DNA of 51,994 bases from an uncultured Bacteroidales bacterium (GCA_947168665.1 CAMVMX010000019.1:1-51994); one strand, 5' to 3'. Shown: positions 25,457 through 35,234, counted from the first letter of the stretch. Translations and numbers: made by a program. Notes: a model not told the origin generated them from the sequence alone.

Positions 25457-26170
25457 CTATTCAGTTTCGGTTTGCTCGGTGTCGAGGTTGTCGTCGGGGG
25501 AATCGGTCTCGGCCGATACGACAACCACGATTTCGCCCTTCACATCGCGGGACGCGAAATGGTCGCGGACCTCTTTGAGGGTTCCCCTGACGGTCTCGGA
25601 ATGGAGTTTGCTAATTTCGCGCGACACACTCACCCGCCGCTCCCAACCCAAGGTGGGCCCCAGCTCTTCAAGAAGTTTGAGCAGCCTGTAGGGCGACTCG
25701 TAGATGACCATGGTGCGCTTCTCGGCGGCCAGTTGCCTGATGGCGGTTTGGCGGCCTTTTTTATGGGGCAGGAAGCCGAGAAAGACGAATCGGTCGCAGG
25801 GGAGTCCGCTGTCGACCAACGCCGGCACAAAGGCCGTGGCACCGGGAAGGGTCTCGACGGCGATTCCGTTTCTCACGGCCTCGCGGACCAACAGAAAACC
25901 CGGATCGCTGATGCCAGGAGTGCCGGCATCAGTGACTAAGGCTATGACCTGCCCGCTCATCAAGCGCTCGATGACCCGGTGCAACGTCTGGTGTTCGTTG
26001 AAGATATGGTAGGGCTGCAACGGAGTGGTGATGCCGTAGTGCTGCATGACCACCCGCGAGGTACGGGTGTCCTCGGCCAGGATGAGGTCCGCCCCCTTGA
26101 GCACCTCGACGGCACGGAAAGTCATGTCGCCGAGGTTGCCGACAGGCGTGGGGACTAAGTATAATTTCAT
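25457..26170 (-). CDS. rsmI: 16S rRNA (cytidine1402-2'-O)-methyltransferase
   Basis: A 237-residue SAM-dependent enzyme of the tetrapyrrole-methylase fold that methylates the 2'-O of C1402 in 16S rRNA, tuning decoding. Signatures: LYLVPTPVGNLGDMTFRAVE, ILAEDTRTSRVVMQHYGI, ALVTDAGTPGISDPGFLLV, LPGATAFVPALVDSGLP and VIYESPYRLLKLLEEL. Its start overlaps the last base of the yebC-type gene, so the two are coupled. Confidence 0.95.
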   Translation of the reverse strand: MKLYLVPTPVGNLGDMTFRAVEVLKGADLILAEDTRTSRVVMQHYGITTPLQPYHIFNEHQTLHRVIERLMSGQVIALVTDAGTPGISDPGFLLVREAVRNGIAVETLPGATAFVPALVDSGLPCDRFVFLGFLPHKKGRQTAIRQLAAEKRTMVIYESPYRLLKLLEELGPTLGWERRVSVSREISKLHSETVRGTLKEVRDHFASRDVKGEIVVVVSAETDSPDDNLDTEQTETE

Positions 26171-26907
26171 TATTCTTCGAAATCGTCGGGAATCTCCATG
26201 TCGTGGAAGACGTTGGTCACATCATCGTCCTCTTCGAGCATGTTGATAACCTTCAGCACCTTGCGCATAGAGTCTTCGTCGATGGTGCGAGTGGTGTTGG
26301 GGATGCGCTGCAGCTCGGCACTTTCGCACTCGATATGAAGCTCTTCGAGCATTTTGACCATGTTGCCAAAGTCCTCGTAGGCGGTGTAGAGGGTGATATA
26401 GTCGTCGTCCACCTCCATTTCTTCCAAGCCGCCATCGATGAGGGTCATCTCCAGTTCCTCAACATTCATGTCGGGTTTGCGGGGGATGACGAAAACCCCT
26501 TTGCGGGTGAAGAGGAAGCTGAGGCTGCCGTTGGTTTCCATGGTACCGCCATTCTTGTTCATGATGCTGCGGATGTTGGCCACGGTACGCATATTGTTGT
26601 CCGAAAGGCACTCGATGAAGAGGGCAATGCCGTGGTTGGCGTGGCACTCGAAGGTGATTTCTTGCAATACGGCGGCATCCTTGTCGCTGGCCTTGTTGAT
26701 GGCACGCATCAGGGTGTCTTTAGGCATGTTGCAGCCACGTGCGTTCTGAACCAGCAGACGGAGGCGGGGGTTGCTGTCGGGATCAGGACCGCTCTCGCGG
26801 ACGGCTACGGCTACCTCTTTCAGAATTTTTGAGTACTGTTTCGAGCGCTTGGCATCGGCTGCGCCTTTGGCTCTCTTGATTTTTGACCATTTGTTGTGTC
26901 CTGACAT
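26170..26907 (-). CDS. yebC: YebC/PmpR family regulator or translation factor
   Basis: A 245-residue YebC-family protein with the invariant N-terminus MSGHNKWSKIKRAKGAADAK, then GPDPDSNPRLRLLVQNARG, MPKDTLMRAINKAS and RTVANIRSIMNKNGG, and the acidic C-terminal part ending in a DDVTNVFHD-like motif. Members have been described as DNA-binding regulators and, more recently, as factors that relieve ribosome stalling at difficult Pro stretches. It lies between trmB and rsmI, both translation-related, which fits the second role. Confidence 0.93.
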   Translation of the reverse strand: MSGHNKWSKIKRAKGAADAKRSKQYSKILKEVAVAVRESGPDPDSNPRLRLLVQNARGCNMPKDTLMRAINKASDKDAAVLQEITFECHANHGIALFIECLSDNNMRTVANIRSIMNKNGGTMETNGSLSFLFTRKGVFVIPRKPDMNVEELEMTLIDGGLEEMEVDDDYITLYTAYEDFGNMVKMLEELHIECESAELQRIPNTTRTIDEDSMRKVLKVINMLEEDDDVTNVFHDMEIPDDFEE

Positions 26908-26951
26908 AAATAAATTCTTTTATATAATTAATACTTAATTTGTTGACTGTT

Positions 26952-27638
26952 CTATTTGATATAGAATTTGATATAAGTAATCGGTTTGCCCTCGGCAAGG
27001 AACATCCGCTCGTAGAAAGTCTGCGTCATCTGTGCCTCGGCAAGGCACGGAATGTCGGGATGGTCGGCGGCGGGGGTGGCATAGAGGTTCTCGGTGGCAT
27101 ACTCTATCCTGTAACCCGCTGGGGCAATGACTTCGTCGCGGGTGTATTGATGGAGTTCCAGCGAGTCTGTCTTCAGGTGGATGGGGGAACCCGGTTTGAG
27201 AATCGACAGGTAGTAGTTGAGAAAACGCTGGGAAGTGAGCCGCTTGTGTTCTTTCTTGGGTTGGGGGTCGGGAAAAGTAATCCAGATTTCAGACACTTCG
27301 CCGGGCGCGAAGAATCCTTCAATCATCTCTATGCGGGTTCGGATGAACGCCACGTTAGCCATCTTTTTCTCAACGCCGGTCTTGGCACCGCGCCACAGGC
27401 GAGCCCCCTTGATGTCGACACCGATGTAGTTGCGGTCGGGGTGGATACAAGCCAGGCTGATGGTGTAGTCGCCCTTGCCACAGCCCAGTTCAAGAGTGAT
27501 CGGATTGTGGTTGGCAAAATGCTCATGCCACCGGCCTTTCAGTGCGAACCCTTCCTCCCGCAGTTGCTCAAACGACACCTGAAAGAGGTTGGGGAAAGTC
27601 AGGTTTTCGGCGAATCTCTCTAACTTATGATGACCCAT
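26952..27638 (-). CDS. trmB: tRNA (guanine46-N7)-methyltransferase
   Basis: A 228-residue SAM enzyme that makes m7G46 in the variable loop of tRNAs. Visible are the SAM-binding ITLELGCGKGDYTISLA, NYIGVDIKGARLWRGAK, the catalytic-region EIWITFPDPQPKKEHKRLTS and the C-terminal FYERMFLAEGKPITYIKF. Length is normal. Transcribed with HU-SPOR upstream (23-base gap) and yebC downstream. Confidence 0.95.
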   Translation of the reverse strand: MGHHKLERFAENLTFPNLFQVSFEQLREEGFALKGRWHEHFANHNPITLELGCGKGDYTISLACIHPDRNYIGVDIKGARLWRGAKTGVEKKMANVAFIRTRIEMIEGFFAPGEVSEIWITFPDPQPKKEHKRLTSQRFLNYYLSILKPGSPIHLKTDSLELHQYTRDEVIAPAGYRIEYATENLYATPAADHPDIPCLAEAQMTQTFYERMFLAEGKPITYIKFYIK

Positions 27639-27661
27639 AATATTTAGTTGCGGCTACAGAG

Positions 27662-29467
27662 CTATTCGTTGAAATTATAAATCTTGACGTCGCTCTTGTA
27701 CCACGACTTGATATGCTTCTCCATGGCCTCGGCAGCGGTGCGGGTCGGGGCTGAACCCATACTCACATAGTAGCCGCCCGACTTGCTGATGATATAGGCA
27801 TCGCTACCTAAGGCTTTGAGTTGGTTGGCGCACTTGTTGGCAGACTTCTTCGAGGTGAAGAATCCAGCCACAATGTCGAAGCCTTGTTTGCTTTCCTTGA
27901 AAGTGGGAGCTTCGGGGACAATCTCCTCGTATGGTTTGTCGGCAGCAGGTTTAGCCGCAGCAGCTCTGGTTCCGCCAGCAAGGGCTCCGCCATCGCCTCC
28001 ACGACCCATGCCGAAGCCATCGGCGTGCAGTCCCATGGTGGCCACCACCTCGTCCAATATGCCTTCAAGCATGTCTGACCCCATCAGCTCGCCCTGCACC
28101 TTATAGCGGTAGTAGCGAGCCCCGGCCGACTTGTAGTCACGATAGTGGCTCTTCAGCCAGAAATTGTCGTGGGGGAAGAAGCGTTTGGGGCTGTAGCCCT
28201 CGACCATTAGTTCGTGCAGACGGACATCGGCATATTCATCGACCCTGGCCATCACCGGGGCGAAAGCGTTGGCGTAGTGATGGGCGGCAAGAAAGTCGTG
28301 AACATATTTCTCCATGTAGTTGTGGAGGTGTCCTACATTATAGAGGATGTCTTGCTCCTGAAACTTCAACAGAGGATAGTCAGACTCGGTAAAAGGCTCA
28401 GGGGTGACAAGCTCAACCTCGCGGGCACAGCTCTCACCTTTGGCTGCGGGCGAATAGATATGAGTGCAATAATACCAGGCTGCGGCAGCCAAGAGCAGCA
28501 GGACAAGGAGAATCCAGACCCACCCACCTTTCTTCTTTTTCTTGTTTTTCTTGGACTCCTCGCGGCCAGCCTTTTCCTTGGCCTTTGCGGCCTTGATAGA
28601 CTGTTTCTCCAGCGCTTTCGAAGCCTCGCGGGCTTCCCTTTCTTTATTCTTGGCGGCCTTGCGCTCAGCCTCTTCCGCCGCCTTTCGGGCTTCGTCGGCG
28701 GCCTTGCGGGCCTCTTTCTCAGCCTTGGCAGCTGCCTTCTCGGCACGGCGAGCCTCCTTGGCATCTTTGGGCGAGGAGGGAATCTCATCGAGCATACGCT
28801 TCACCTCGGAAAGATGATCGGCCTGTGGAGTCGCCACCACCTTGGGGGCTTCCATCTTGGGGGCCTCGGCCTTGGCCGGCTCTTGCATATTGGGGCGGTC
28901 GGGTTCTGCCTGAACCGGTTTCTCCACCACCGGAGGCACTTCGGGCTTCTCCTGCTCCACAGGAGGTTCCTGCACGGGGGCAGGCTCGGCGGTGGCGGGC
29001 TTGGCGGCGGGTTTGTCGAATGCGGCAAAGGGATCGGCCACGGCCTTGGGCGTATAGGTGGAGATGTTCTCTAACGGCTGTTCGTGTTTCTTCCCTGCAT
29101 CCAAATCCAAACCCTCTATGGCATCAAACCTAACCTTGCTACCCACGCATCGCATCCAGCCTATACCCGGAAACTCGTGACCATCAGGACTGCGCTGAAG
29201 TTTCTCTTTCAATGCGGCAATATAATTGGCCCACATCTGCTCGGCAATCTCGTTGGTGACGCATTCCTTTTCGGCTATCCGCCGGACGATGGCCTTGTTT
29301 CCTGTCAACGTATCCGCCATCGCCACCGTGCGGCGGGCAGGATGAAACGTGCCAGTGGCGGCGTCGTGGTGGGCACCGACATTGCTGCTCGACAGTGTTC
29401 CCATGCCGGGAAACTCGACTACATTACCCTGTTGGATGAACTCTACGATAAGATCTGTTATATTCAT
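27662..29467 (-). CDS. HU-domain / SPOR-domain membrane protein
   Basis: A 601-residue fusion. Residues 1-110 form two small HU-CCDC81-type domains (LIVEFIQQGNVVEFPGMGTL, HEFPGIGWM). A Pro/Ala/Glu-rich linker follows, then an Ala/Lys/Glu coiled stretch (KAAAKAEKEARKAADEARKA), a very basic KKNKKKKKGG, a membrane segment (WVWILLVLLLLAAAAWYY), and an outer part ending in a SPOR domain (FDIVAGFFTSKKSANKCANQ ... YVSMGSAPTRTAAEAMEK). SPOR domains bind denuded peptidoglycan at division sites, so the protein may link the cytoplasm, possibly the nucleoid, to septal wall. This architecture is known in Bacteroidota; its function is not established. Confidence 0.85.
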   Translation of the reverse strand: MNITDLIVEFIQQGNVVEFPGMGTLSSSNVGAHHDAATGTFHPARRTVAMADTLTGNKAIVRRIAEKECVTNEIAEQMWANYIAALKEKLQRSPDGHEFPGIGWMRCVGSKVRFDAIEGLDLDAGKKHEQPLENISTYTPKAVADPFAAFDKPAAKPATAEPAPVQEPPVEQEKPEVPPVVEKPVQAEPDRPNMQEPAKAEAPKMEAPKVVATPQADHLSEVKRMLDEIPSSPKDAKEARRAEKAAAKAEKEARKAADEARKAAEEAERKAAKNKEREAREASKALEKQSIKAAKAKEKAGREESKKNKKKKKGGWVWILLVLLLLAAAAWYYCTHIYSPAAKGESCAREVELVTPEPFTESDYPLLKFQEQDILYNVGHLHNYMEKYVHDFLAAHHYANAFAPVMARVDEYADVRLHELMVEGYSPKRFFPHDNFWLKSHYRDYKSAGARYYRYKVQGELMGSDMLEGILDEVVATMGLHADGFGMGRGGDGGALAGGTRAAAAKPAADKPYEEIVPEAPTFKESKQGFDIVAGFFTSKKSANKCANQLKALGSDAYIISKSGGYYVSMGSAPTRTAAEAMEKHIKSWYKSDVKIYNFNE

Positions 29468-29475
29468 AAACTATA

Positions 29476-30243
29476 TTATTTTTCTTCCTTCATTACATTC
29501 AAAAAGCTCTCGGCGGCGGATAGGTCTGCGGGCGTGTCAATACCGATATTGGCCACCTCTGTCTCCCGCACGGCAATCTTGTAGCCGTTTTCAAGCCAAC
29601 GCAGCTGCTCCAGGCCTTCGCTTAGTTCCAAGGGCGATTGGGGCAGCTGAACCAACTTCGCCAGCGTGGCTGTGCGGAAGGCATAGATGCCCACATGCTT
29701 GAAATAGGTTTGGCTTTTGGCCCATTGATCCTGGGCAGTCCCCCGGAGGTGCGGTATGGGTTGGCGGCTGAAGTACAATGCCCTTCCCTGCATGTCGCAT
29801 ACCACTTTCACATTATTTGGCGACAGCAAATCTTCTGTGCTACGGAGGACGGTCTTCAACGTCGCAATTTCAGTATCGGGGCTGTCAAAACATTCCGCCA
29901 ATAAGCGCAACTGATCCTGACGCACAAAAGGTTCGTCGCCCTGCACGTTGATGACAACATCATACGTGCGGCCTTGTGCCGTGAGGCGTTCCACCACCTC
30001 ACCGCAACGGTCCGTTCCGCTGCGGTGGTTCGAGGCCGTCAAAAGGGCCTGCCCACCGAAAGCGGACACCGCCGAGACAATTCTTTCATCATCCGTAGCC
30101 ACAATGGCATCGGTGAAACGGCCTCCCGATGTCACACCCTCCCACACCCACTGCACCACAGGCTTGCCGCCAAGCAATGCCAGCGGTTTGCCGGGAAAAC
30201 GCGTCGACGCGTATCGTGCAGGGATTATCACCAGAACCTTCAT
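29476..30243 (-). CDS. kdsB: CMP-Kdo synthetase
   Basis: A 255-residue cytidylyltransferase that activates Kdo with CTP for lipopolysaccharide inner-core synthesis. Signatures: VIIPARYASTRFPGKPLALL, VVQWVWEGV, IVATDDERI, NHRSGTDRCGEVV, VVINVQGDEPFV, YFSRQPIPHLRG, KHVGIYAFR and LPQSPLELSEGLEQLRWLEN. All parts of the active site seem present. It supports a Gram-negative, LPS-bearing organism. Confidence 0.96.
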   Translation of the reverse strand: MKVLVIIPARYASTRFPGKPLALLGGKPVVQWVWEGVTSGGRFTDAIVATDDERIVSAVSAFGGQALLTASNHRSGTDRCGEVVERLTAQGRTYDVVINVQGDEPFVRQDQLRLLAECFDSPDTEIATLKTVLRSTEDLLSPNNVKVVCDMQGRALYFSRQPIPHLRGTAQDQWAKSQTYFKHVGIYAFRTATLAKLVQLPQSPLELSEGLEQLRWLENGYKIAVRETEVANIGIDTPADLSAAESFLNVMKEEK

Positions 30244-30245
30244 AT

Positions 30246-30863
30246 TTACGAGAATAATGAATTTATTTCAGCATCAATCATATTATACACCACGCCCAAA
30301 TCCTCGTCGCGGGCGACGAAATCAAGTTTCGATAAGTCCACCACCACATACTTGCCCCGGTTGTAACGTTCCATCCAATCTTCATAACGTTTGTTCAGAC
30401 CTGTCAAATAGTCCAGCCGAATGCTGTTTTCATACTCCCGGCCGCGCGTCTGGATATGACGGATGAGCGTAGGCACATCTGCACGCAGATAAACCAGCAG
30501 ATCTGGTGGCTGAAGAAACGATGACACCAGCTCAAATACATGCTGGTAGTTGTCGAAATCGCGCGTGTTCATCAGCCCCATGGCGTGGAGGTTGGGCGTG
30601 AAGATATAAGCATCTTCATACAGCGTGCGATCCTGTATGATATTTTTGCTCTCCTTGCGGATGTCGAGCAGCTGGCGGGTGCGGGTATGGAGGTAATAAA
30701 TCTGTATATTGAACGACCACCGGCGCATATCTTCATAAAAGCTGTTGATATACGGGTTCGACTCCGACGACTCATAGATAGGCCTATAGCCATAGTGGCG
30801 GGCCAGCAACCTCGTCAGAACAGTCTTACCAGAGCCGATATTTCCTGCAATAGCGATATGCAT
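30246..30863 (-). CDS. Deoxynucleoside kinase
   Basis: A 205-residue kinase of the dCK/dGK family that phosphorylates deoxynucleosides for salvage. P-loop IAGNIGSGKTVLTRLLA at the start, the substrate-region NPYINSFYEDMRRWSFNIQI, the ERS-like DRTLYEDAYIF, and the lid region RGREYENSIRLDYLTGLNKR. It begins the long minus-strand run of seven genes and is 2 bases from kdsB. Substrate (dA, dG or dC) cannot be told from sequence. Confidence 0.9.
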   Translation of the reverse strand: MHIAIAGNIGSGKTVLTRLLARHYGYRPIYESSESNPYINSFYEDMRRWSFNIQIYYLHTRTRQLLDIRKESKNIIQDRTLYEDAYIFTPNLHAMGLMNTRDFDNYQHVFELVSSFLQPPDLLVYLRADVPTLIRHIQTRGREYENSIRLDYLTGLNKRYEDWMERYNRGKYVVVDLSKLDFVARDEDLGVVYNMIDAEINSLFS

Positions 30864-30935
30864 AATAATCCATCATTCGCCTATCCGTTTGGATGACAAA
30901 AGGATAGGCTTGTTGTTTCGTTGTTTTGTAACTGG

Positions 30936-30943
30936 CAAATATA
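30936..30943 (-). promoter_or_regulatory. Candidate -7 element for the seven-gene operon
   Basis: TATATTTG on the minus strand, about 73 bases upstream of the kinase start. The leader would hold a CCTATCC/GGATAGG hairpin (30880-30908). The -33 box is not evident. Confidence 0.45.
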
Positions 30944-31689
30944 CAAAAAAAATCCGAGACAGAAGATTTTTTTTAGCGGGATTCCTAAAATTTCATGCTG
31001 TACGGACATGTGAAATATAGTCCCGCCATATTATACCCGTATCCTAACTTTTAGATGACCAACCATTAGACCGACGCTATCAGCTGGTAGCCTTGTCGCG
31101 GCAGACCAACGTCACCATGCACGACCCCAAGCAAGCCCCACAAACTTCACGCGCCGCGTCCCAACATTCCTCAGCTTCATCCGCTTTACCTCTTGCCCCT
31201 GCACGCCCATCGCCGTCAGCCCAGTTTGCGCTCTCGCACTATCGTGCTTCACGCCCCCATATCACCTTGTCGTGGACATACAAACACTTCGCTCATTCTC
31301 CGGCGAATACAGATTATTCTGAACCCACAATTCCGCACCGACATCTATGCATTTGCCCCGCACACAACATAATCAATTATTAACAGCCCGAGCAGCACAA
31401 ACAAAGCCCGCCCACTGTGTCGCACGGGTAGAAAACCAAGCAGCCCGTCGGCTGATGCGACAGGCTGCTTGGGATACTGGTGGCCACCGCCGAACATTTG
31501 TTTTTTTTGAGAAACACGAATACCCATCAAGTGAATGCGCTAACGCATTTATTTATATGTAGATGTTTCATCCATTTGACTGCGTCGGCCACTCACTCAT
31601 TAACTCGTTTATGGATTAACGTATCCCGATGGGTTTGTGTCATTCGCGTTCACGGCAAATTATTGGTGCTGCCTGATACCACGCATCAA
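30944..31689. other. Intergenic, no gene recognised
   Basis: About 750 bases without a convincing gene. It includes a strong stem-loop (CCAAGCAGCC / GGCTGCTTGG, 31436-31472, 17-base loop). Open frames such as 31093-31383 are Ser/Pro/His-rich and unlike proteins. A small RNA cannot be excluded. Confidence 0.4.
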
Positions 31690-32265
31690 TTACTGCTTTT
31701 TGGCCAAGGCGGCACCCGCATTCCATGCCTTCCCAACCTGTTCGCCAGTTACGTAGTAACCGTTCTGGAACTGGTCAAAGGTAAGGGCATTGAGTTTGGA
31801 GGGGTCGACCTTGCCATTGGCGGCCAGCACCTTCTCCTCTGCTGCCACATTGATTATCTTTCCTACAATGCAGTGCATGTTGGGGGTGTTCACCTCCTCG
31901 GCCAGTTCGCACTCCATCACCACGGGGAACTCTTCTACTATCGGGGCGTTGACATGGCTGCTGCGCACGGCATGGTAGCCCGCACGCTCAAACTTGTCGG
32001 GAGTCTTGTTGCCAGTGGCAATGCCGAAATAATCGGCTACATCCATGTGTTCACGGTCGGCTATGCTGACGGTGAAAGCCTTGGTGGCGAGGATGTTTTT
32101 GGTAGTCTTGTGGTCTTCCCCAATGAAGAGGGCAATTTTGTCGGGAGCGCAAATCATTCCCCATGCGGCATTCATCACGTTCACTCGGCCGCTTTCATCA
32201 TAAGCTGCCACCATAAGCACCGGCATCGGATACACAGCCGGGATAATTCCAAGATCTTTTTTCAT
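31690..32265 (-). CDS. Flavin reductase-like FMN-binding protein
   Basis: A 191-residue protein of the flavin-reductase/flavoredoxin fold. Features: YPMPVLMVAAYDESGRVNVM near the N-terminus, AWGMICAPDKIALFIGEDHK, TTKNILATKAFTVSIADREH and VADYFGIATGNKTPDKFERA. FMN binding and NAD(P)H-linked or electron-transfer activity are expected; the substrate is unknown. It is followed by a stretch without genes and preceded by 178 bases before the alcohol dehydrogenase, so it is probably its own unit. Confidence 0.85.
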   Translation of the reverse strand: MKKDLGIIPAVYPMPVLMVAAYDESGRVNVMNAAWGMICAPDKIALFIGEDHKTTKNILATKAFTVSIADREHMDVADYFGIATGNKTPDKFERAGYHAVRSSHVNAPIVEEFPVVMECELAEEVNTPNMHCIVGKIINVAAEEKVLAANGKVDPSKLNALTFDQFQNGYYVTGEQVGKAWNAGAALAKKQ

Positions 32266-32443
32266 GTTGACTGTTAGTTTAAAATTGAAGTTGATATTAA
32301 TTCGTCAGTAAGGAGTATGGGTACGGATGTGTGAATATGCTGACATATTAATGTATTAGCCATTAGCAGCGTCAGCCACTCATGATAATAAATGAGCACT
32401 TTCACCAATCACAATTCACCCGCCATGATTTTATGGTTAGGTC

Positions 32444-33610
32444 TTACATGCTTTGATGCAGGATATCGACCACCTCGTCGCGTGTCAGTGTGCGGTAACC
32501 CACTGGCAGGATAAGAGCAGCGTCGGCTATGGCGGGGATATTCTGATCAGTCACCCCCAATTCGCGGCTGTGTGTCACAACTCCGATTTCCTTCATCCAG
32601 GCCTCAAGACATTCCAGTCCCTCGGTGGCCACCTGCTCGTCGGTCTTGCCATCGGGTCGCACGCCCCAAACATTCACGGCAAAGCGGACAAACTGGTGGA
32701 GTCCGTCGTGCATCACGAGTCGGTAATAAGGCAGCGACACGCTGGCCAGTGTCATGCCGTGGGTGGCATCTGTCACCAGACCTATGGCGTGGCCTATCTG
32801 GTGCACCTCCCAGTCGCCTCCCTTGCCGCATTTGAGCAGGGTGTTCAGGGCCCATGTGGCTGTCCACATGATGTTGGCACGCGCCTCATAGTCCTGCGGG
32901 TTCTTGGCTGCAATTCGTGTAGAGTGGATAAGCGACCGCATAAGGCCCTCATTGAGGTAGTCGGTAGTACAGTCGGCGTGGCCGGCAAAGTACTGCTCCA
33001 TAAGATGGCTCATGATGTCGAAAAATCCGGCCACCATCTGGTAATGTGGCACTGTCATCGTAAAGCGCGGGTTGAGAATAGTGAACTTGGGGTAGAGTCC
33101 AGGGCCGAACACTTTGCCCAGTTTGAAGCCAGCTTTCCGGTTGGTGATGACGCTTCCGCCATTCATTTCGCTGCCCGTGCCAACCATCGTGAGCACCGAA
33201 CCCACAGGCACCGTTTGGCACACAGGGTTCTCCTGGTGTACCCAGTAATGGTCCCAAGCGTCGCCATCATAGTAAGCCGAGGCGCTGACGGCTTTGGCAT
33301 AATCGATGGTCGATCCACCCCCGACAGCCAAGATTAAGTCCACTCCATTTTCCCTCACCAGCCGGCAACCCTCAAGCACCTTCTCGTAGGTGGGGTTAGG
33401 CATCACGCCGGGATTCTCCACTATGTTTTTCCCCGCCTCTTTCAGGGCGGCCACCACAGCATCATAGATACCGTTGCGTTTGATGGAGCCGCCGCCATAG
33501 CTCAGCATAACGGTGGGGCCATAATTTTTCAATTCTTTGCCTAAATGGCTCATTGCCTCCTCGCCGAAGTACAGCTTCGTGGGATTGTGATATATGAAAT
33601 TTCCTTCCAT
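32444..33610 (-). CDS. Iron-containing alcohol dehydrogenase (butanol dehydrogenase-like)
   Basis: A 388-residue group III alcohol dehydrogenase of the BdhA/YqhD subfamily, which reduces aldehydes such as butyraldehyde with NAD(P)H. N-terminal FIYHNPTKLYFGEEAMSHLG, cofactor-binding ILAVGGGSTIDYAKAVSASA and TMVGTGSEMNGGSVITN, and metal ligands in DIMSHLMEQYF and HQIGHAIGLVTDATHGM. Length is normal. Substrate is not predictable, but detoxification of aldehydes or fermentation end reactions are typical. Confidence 0.92.
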   Translation of the reverse strand: MEGNFIYHNPTKLYFGEEAMSHLGKELKNYGPTVMLSYGGGSIKRNGIYDAVVAALKEAGKNIVENPGVMPNPTYEKVLEGCRLVRENGVDLILAVGGGSTIDYAKAVSASAYYDGDAWDHYWVHQENPVCQTVPVGSVLTMVGTGSEMNGGSVITNRKAGFKLGKVFGPGLYPKFTILNPRFTMTVPHYQMVAGFFDIMSHLMEQYFAGHADCTTDYLNEGLMRSLIHSTRIAAKNPQDYEARANIMWTATWALNTLLKCGKGGDWEVHQIGHAIGLVTDATHGMTLASVSLPYYRLVMHDGLHQFVRFAVNVWGVRPDGKTDEQVATEGLECLEAWMKEIGVVTHSRELGVTDQNIPAIADAALILPVGYRTLTRDEVVDILHQSM

Positions 33611-33724
33611 TATATGTGTTATATCTTGATTAGGATTGTGTTAAGAATGTGATAATTCGTCAATGTGCCAATGCTTGAGTCAGAATTCCGACTATAGCAT
33701 TGACACATTAACTTATTCAAGGGT

Positions 33725-35110
33725 TCACACCTCGGCTTTCACCTGCTCGGCCAATTCGTTGGCCCGAGCCTCTGTGTGGGCTTCGCTATAGATGCGGATG
33801 ATAGCTTCGGTGTTGCTTTTACGCAGATGCACCCACCCGTCCTCAAAATCTATCTTCACGCCATCAATAGTGGTGACTGTGCAACCCGGCATAGCCTGGT
33901 ATTTCTCTGCCAGCCGTTTCAGCAGTCCATCCACATCCATGTCGTTGGTGAGGTCAATGCGGTTCTTGGAAATAATGTAGTCCGGATAACTCTGGCGCAG
34001 CTCGCTCATCTTCTTGCCGCTCTTGGCCAGGAGGGTGAGGAAGAGTGCCACACCCACCAAAGCATCGCGGCCATAATGCAACTCGGGGTAAATGACGCCT
34101 CCGTTGCCTTCGCCTCCGATGACGGCACCCGTCTGCCGCATGAGGGTGGTCACATTCACCTCGCCCACGGCGGCAGCGTTATACTCACACCCCGCATAGC
34201 GGTGTGTCACATCACGCAGGGCGCGGGAAGAGGAGAGGTTGGACACCGTATTGCCGGGGGTGTGCTGCAGCACGTAGTCGGCCACGCTGACAAGGGTATA
34301 CTCCTCGCCGAACATCTGGCCATCCTCGCTCACCAGGGCCAGACGGTCCACATCGGGGTCGACCACTACGCCGAGGTCGCATTTGTTTTCGCGCACCACT
34401 CGCGCTATGTCAGTCAGGTTGGCAGGAATAGGCTCTGGATTATGGGCAAAATGTCCCGTGGGCTCGCAGTTGAGTTCCACCACATCGCTGACCCCCAAGG
34501 CATGCAACAATCGGGGGATAGCAATGCCGCCTGTAGAGTTGACGGCATCCACGGCCACTTTAAATCCCGCCTTGCGGATAGCCTCTGTGTCAACCAGTTT
34601 CAGCTGGAGCACCCGCTGTATGTGGTGGTCTATGGTACAGAGGTCTTCTGTGACCTGTCCCAGACTGTCAACATCGGCATAATTCAGCTCCTCGCTTTCG
34701 GCCAGCCGCAGTACCTCGGCCCCCTCTGCGGCATCGATAAATTCGCCGCGGCTGTTGAGCAACTTCAGTGCGTTCCAGAACTTGGGGTTATGGCTGGCGG
34801 TGATAATGATGCCGCCGTCGGCCTTCTTGTCAATCACTGCCATCTCCGTCGTGGGGGTGGTGGAAAGTCCCGTCTCAATCACGTCTACACCCATACCCTG
34901 CAGCGTTCCCACTACAAGACGGTCCACCAGCGCCCCGGACAGACGCGCGTCGCGTCCCACCACCAGAGTCAGGCGTTTCCCGCCAGCTCGATGCTGAAGG
35001 AAAGTGGCAAAAGCAGATGTGAATTTTACAACATCAATCGGGCTCAGCCCTTCGCCCGGGCGGCCTCCGATAGTTCCTCTAATTCCTGAAATGGATTTGA
35101 TTAAGCTCAT
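33725..35110 (-). CDS. glmM: Phosphoglucosamine mutase-type phosphohexomutase
   Basis: A 461-residue alpha-D-phosphohexomutase. SGIRGTIGGRPGEGLSP at the N-terminus, catalytic phosphoserine loop GGIIITASHNPKFWNALK, metal loop DPDVDRLALVSEDG, sugar loop GGEGNGGVIYPE and phosphate-binding RKSNTEAIIRIYSEA. The GEGNGG sugar loop is the form seen in Bacteroidota enzymes annotated as GlmM, which makes glucosamine-1-phosphate for UDP-GlcNAc; phosphomannomutase activity remains possible. Single gene with AT-rich flanks. Confidence 0.88.
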   Translation of the reverse strand: MSLIKSISGIRGTIGGRPGEGLSPIDVVKFTSAFATFLQHRAGGKRLTLVVGRDARLSGALVDRLVVGTLQGMGVDVIETGLSTTPTTEMAVIDKKADGGIIITASHNPKFWNALKLLNSRGEFIDAAEGAEVLRLAESEELNYADVDSLGQVTEDLCTIDHHIQRVLQLKLVDTEAIRKAGFKVAVDAVNSTGGIAIPRLLHALGVSDVVELNCEPTGHFAHNPEPIPANLTDIARVVRENKCDLGVVVDPDVDRLALVSEDGQMFGEEYTLVSVADYVLQHTPGNTVSNLSSSRALRDVTHRYAGCEYNAAAVGEVNVTTLMRQTGAVIGGEGNGGVIYPELHYGRDALVGVALFLTLLAKSGKKMSELRQSYPDYIISKNRIDLTNDMDVDGLLKRLAEKYQAMPGCTVTTIDGVKIDFEDGWVHLRKSNTEAIIRIYSEAHTEARANELAEQVKAEV

Positions 35111-35234
35111 AATTATAATGTTTTGTTATTTCCAATGTGGCGATTCGTGTTGGTGCATTGTAAAGTAAATTGTGATTGGATGCCTTCCGATTCACTATTC
35201 ACTCACTTTCACTAACGAAGCATCACTTTTTCGA

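Noticed and set aside
31093..31383. 96-residue open frame in the long gap before the flavin reductase
   Set aside because: Ser/Pro/His-rich composition, no start context and no family resemblance.
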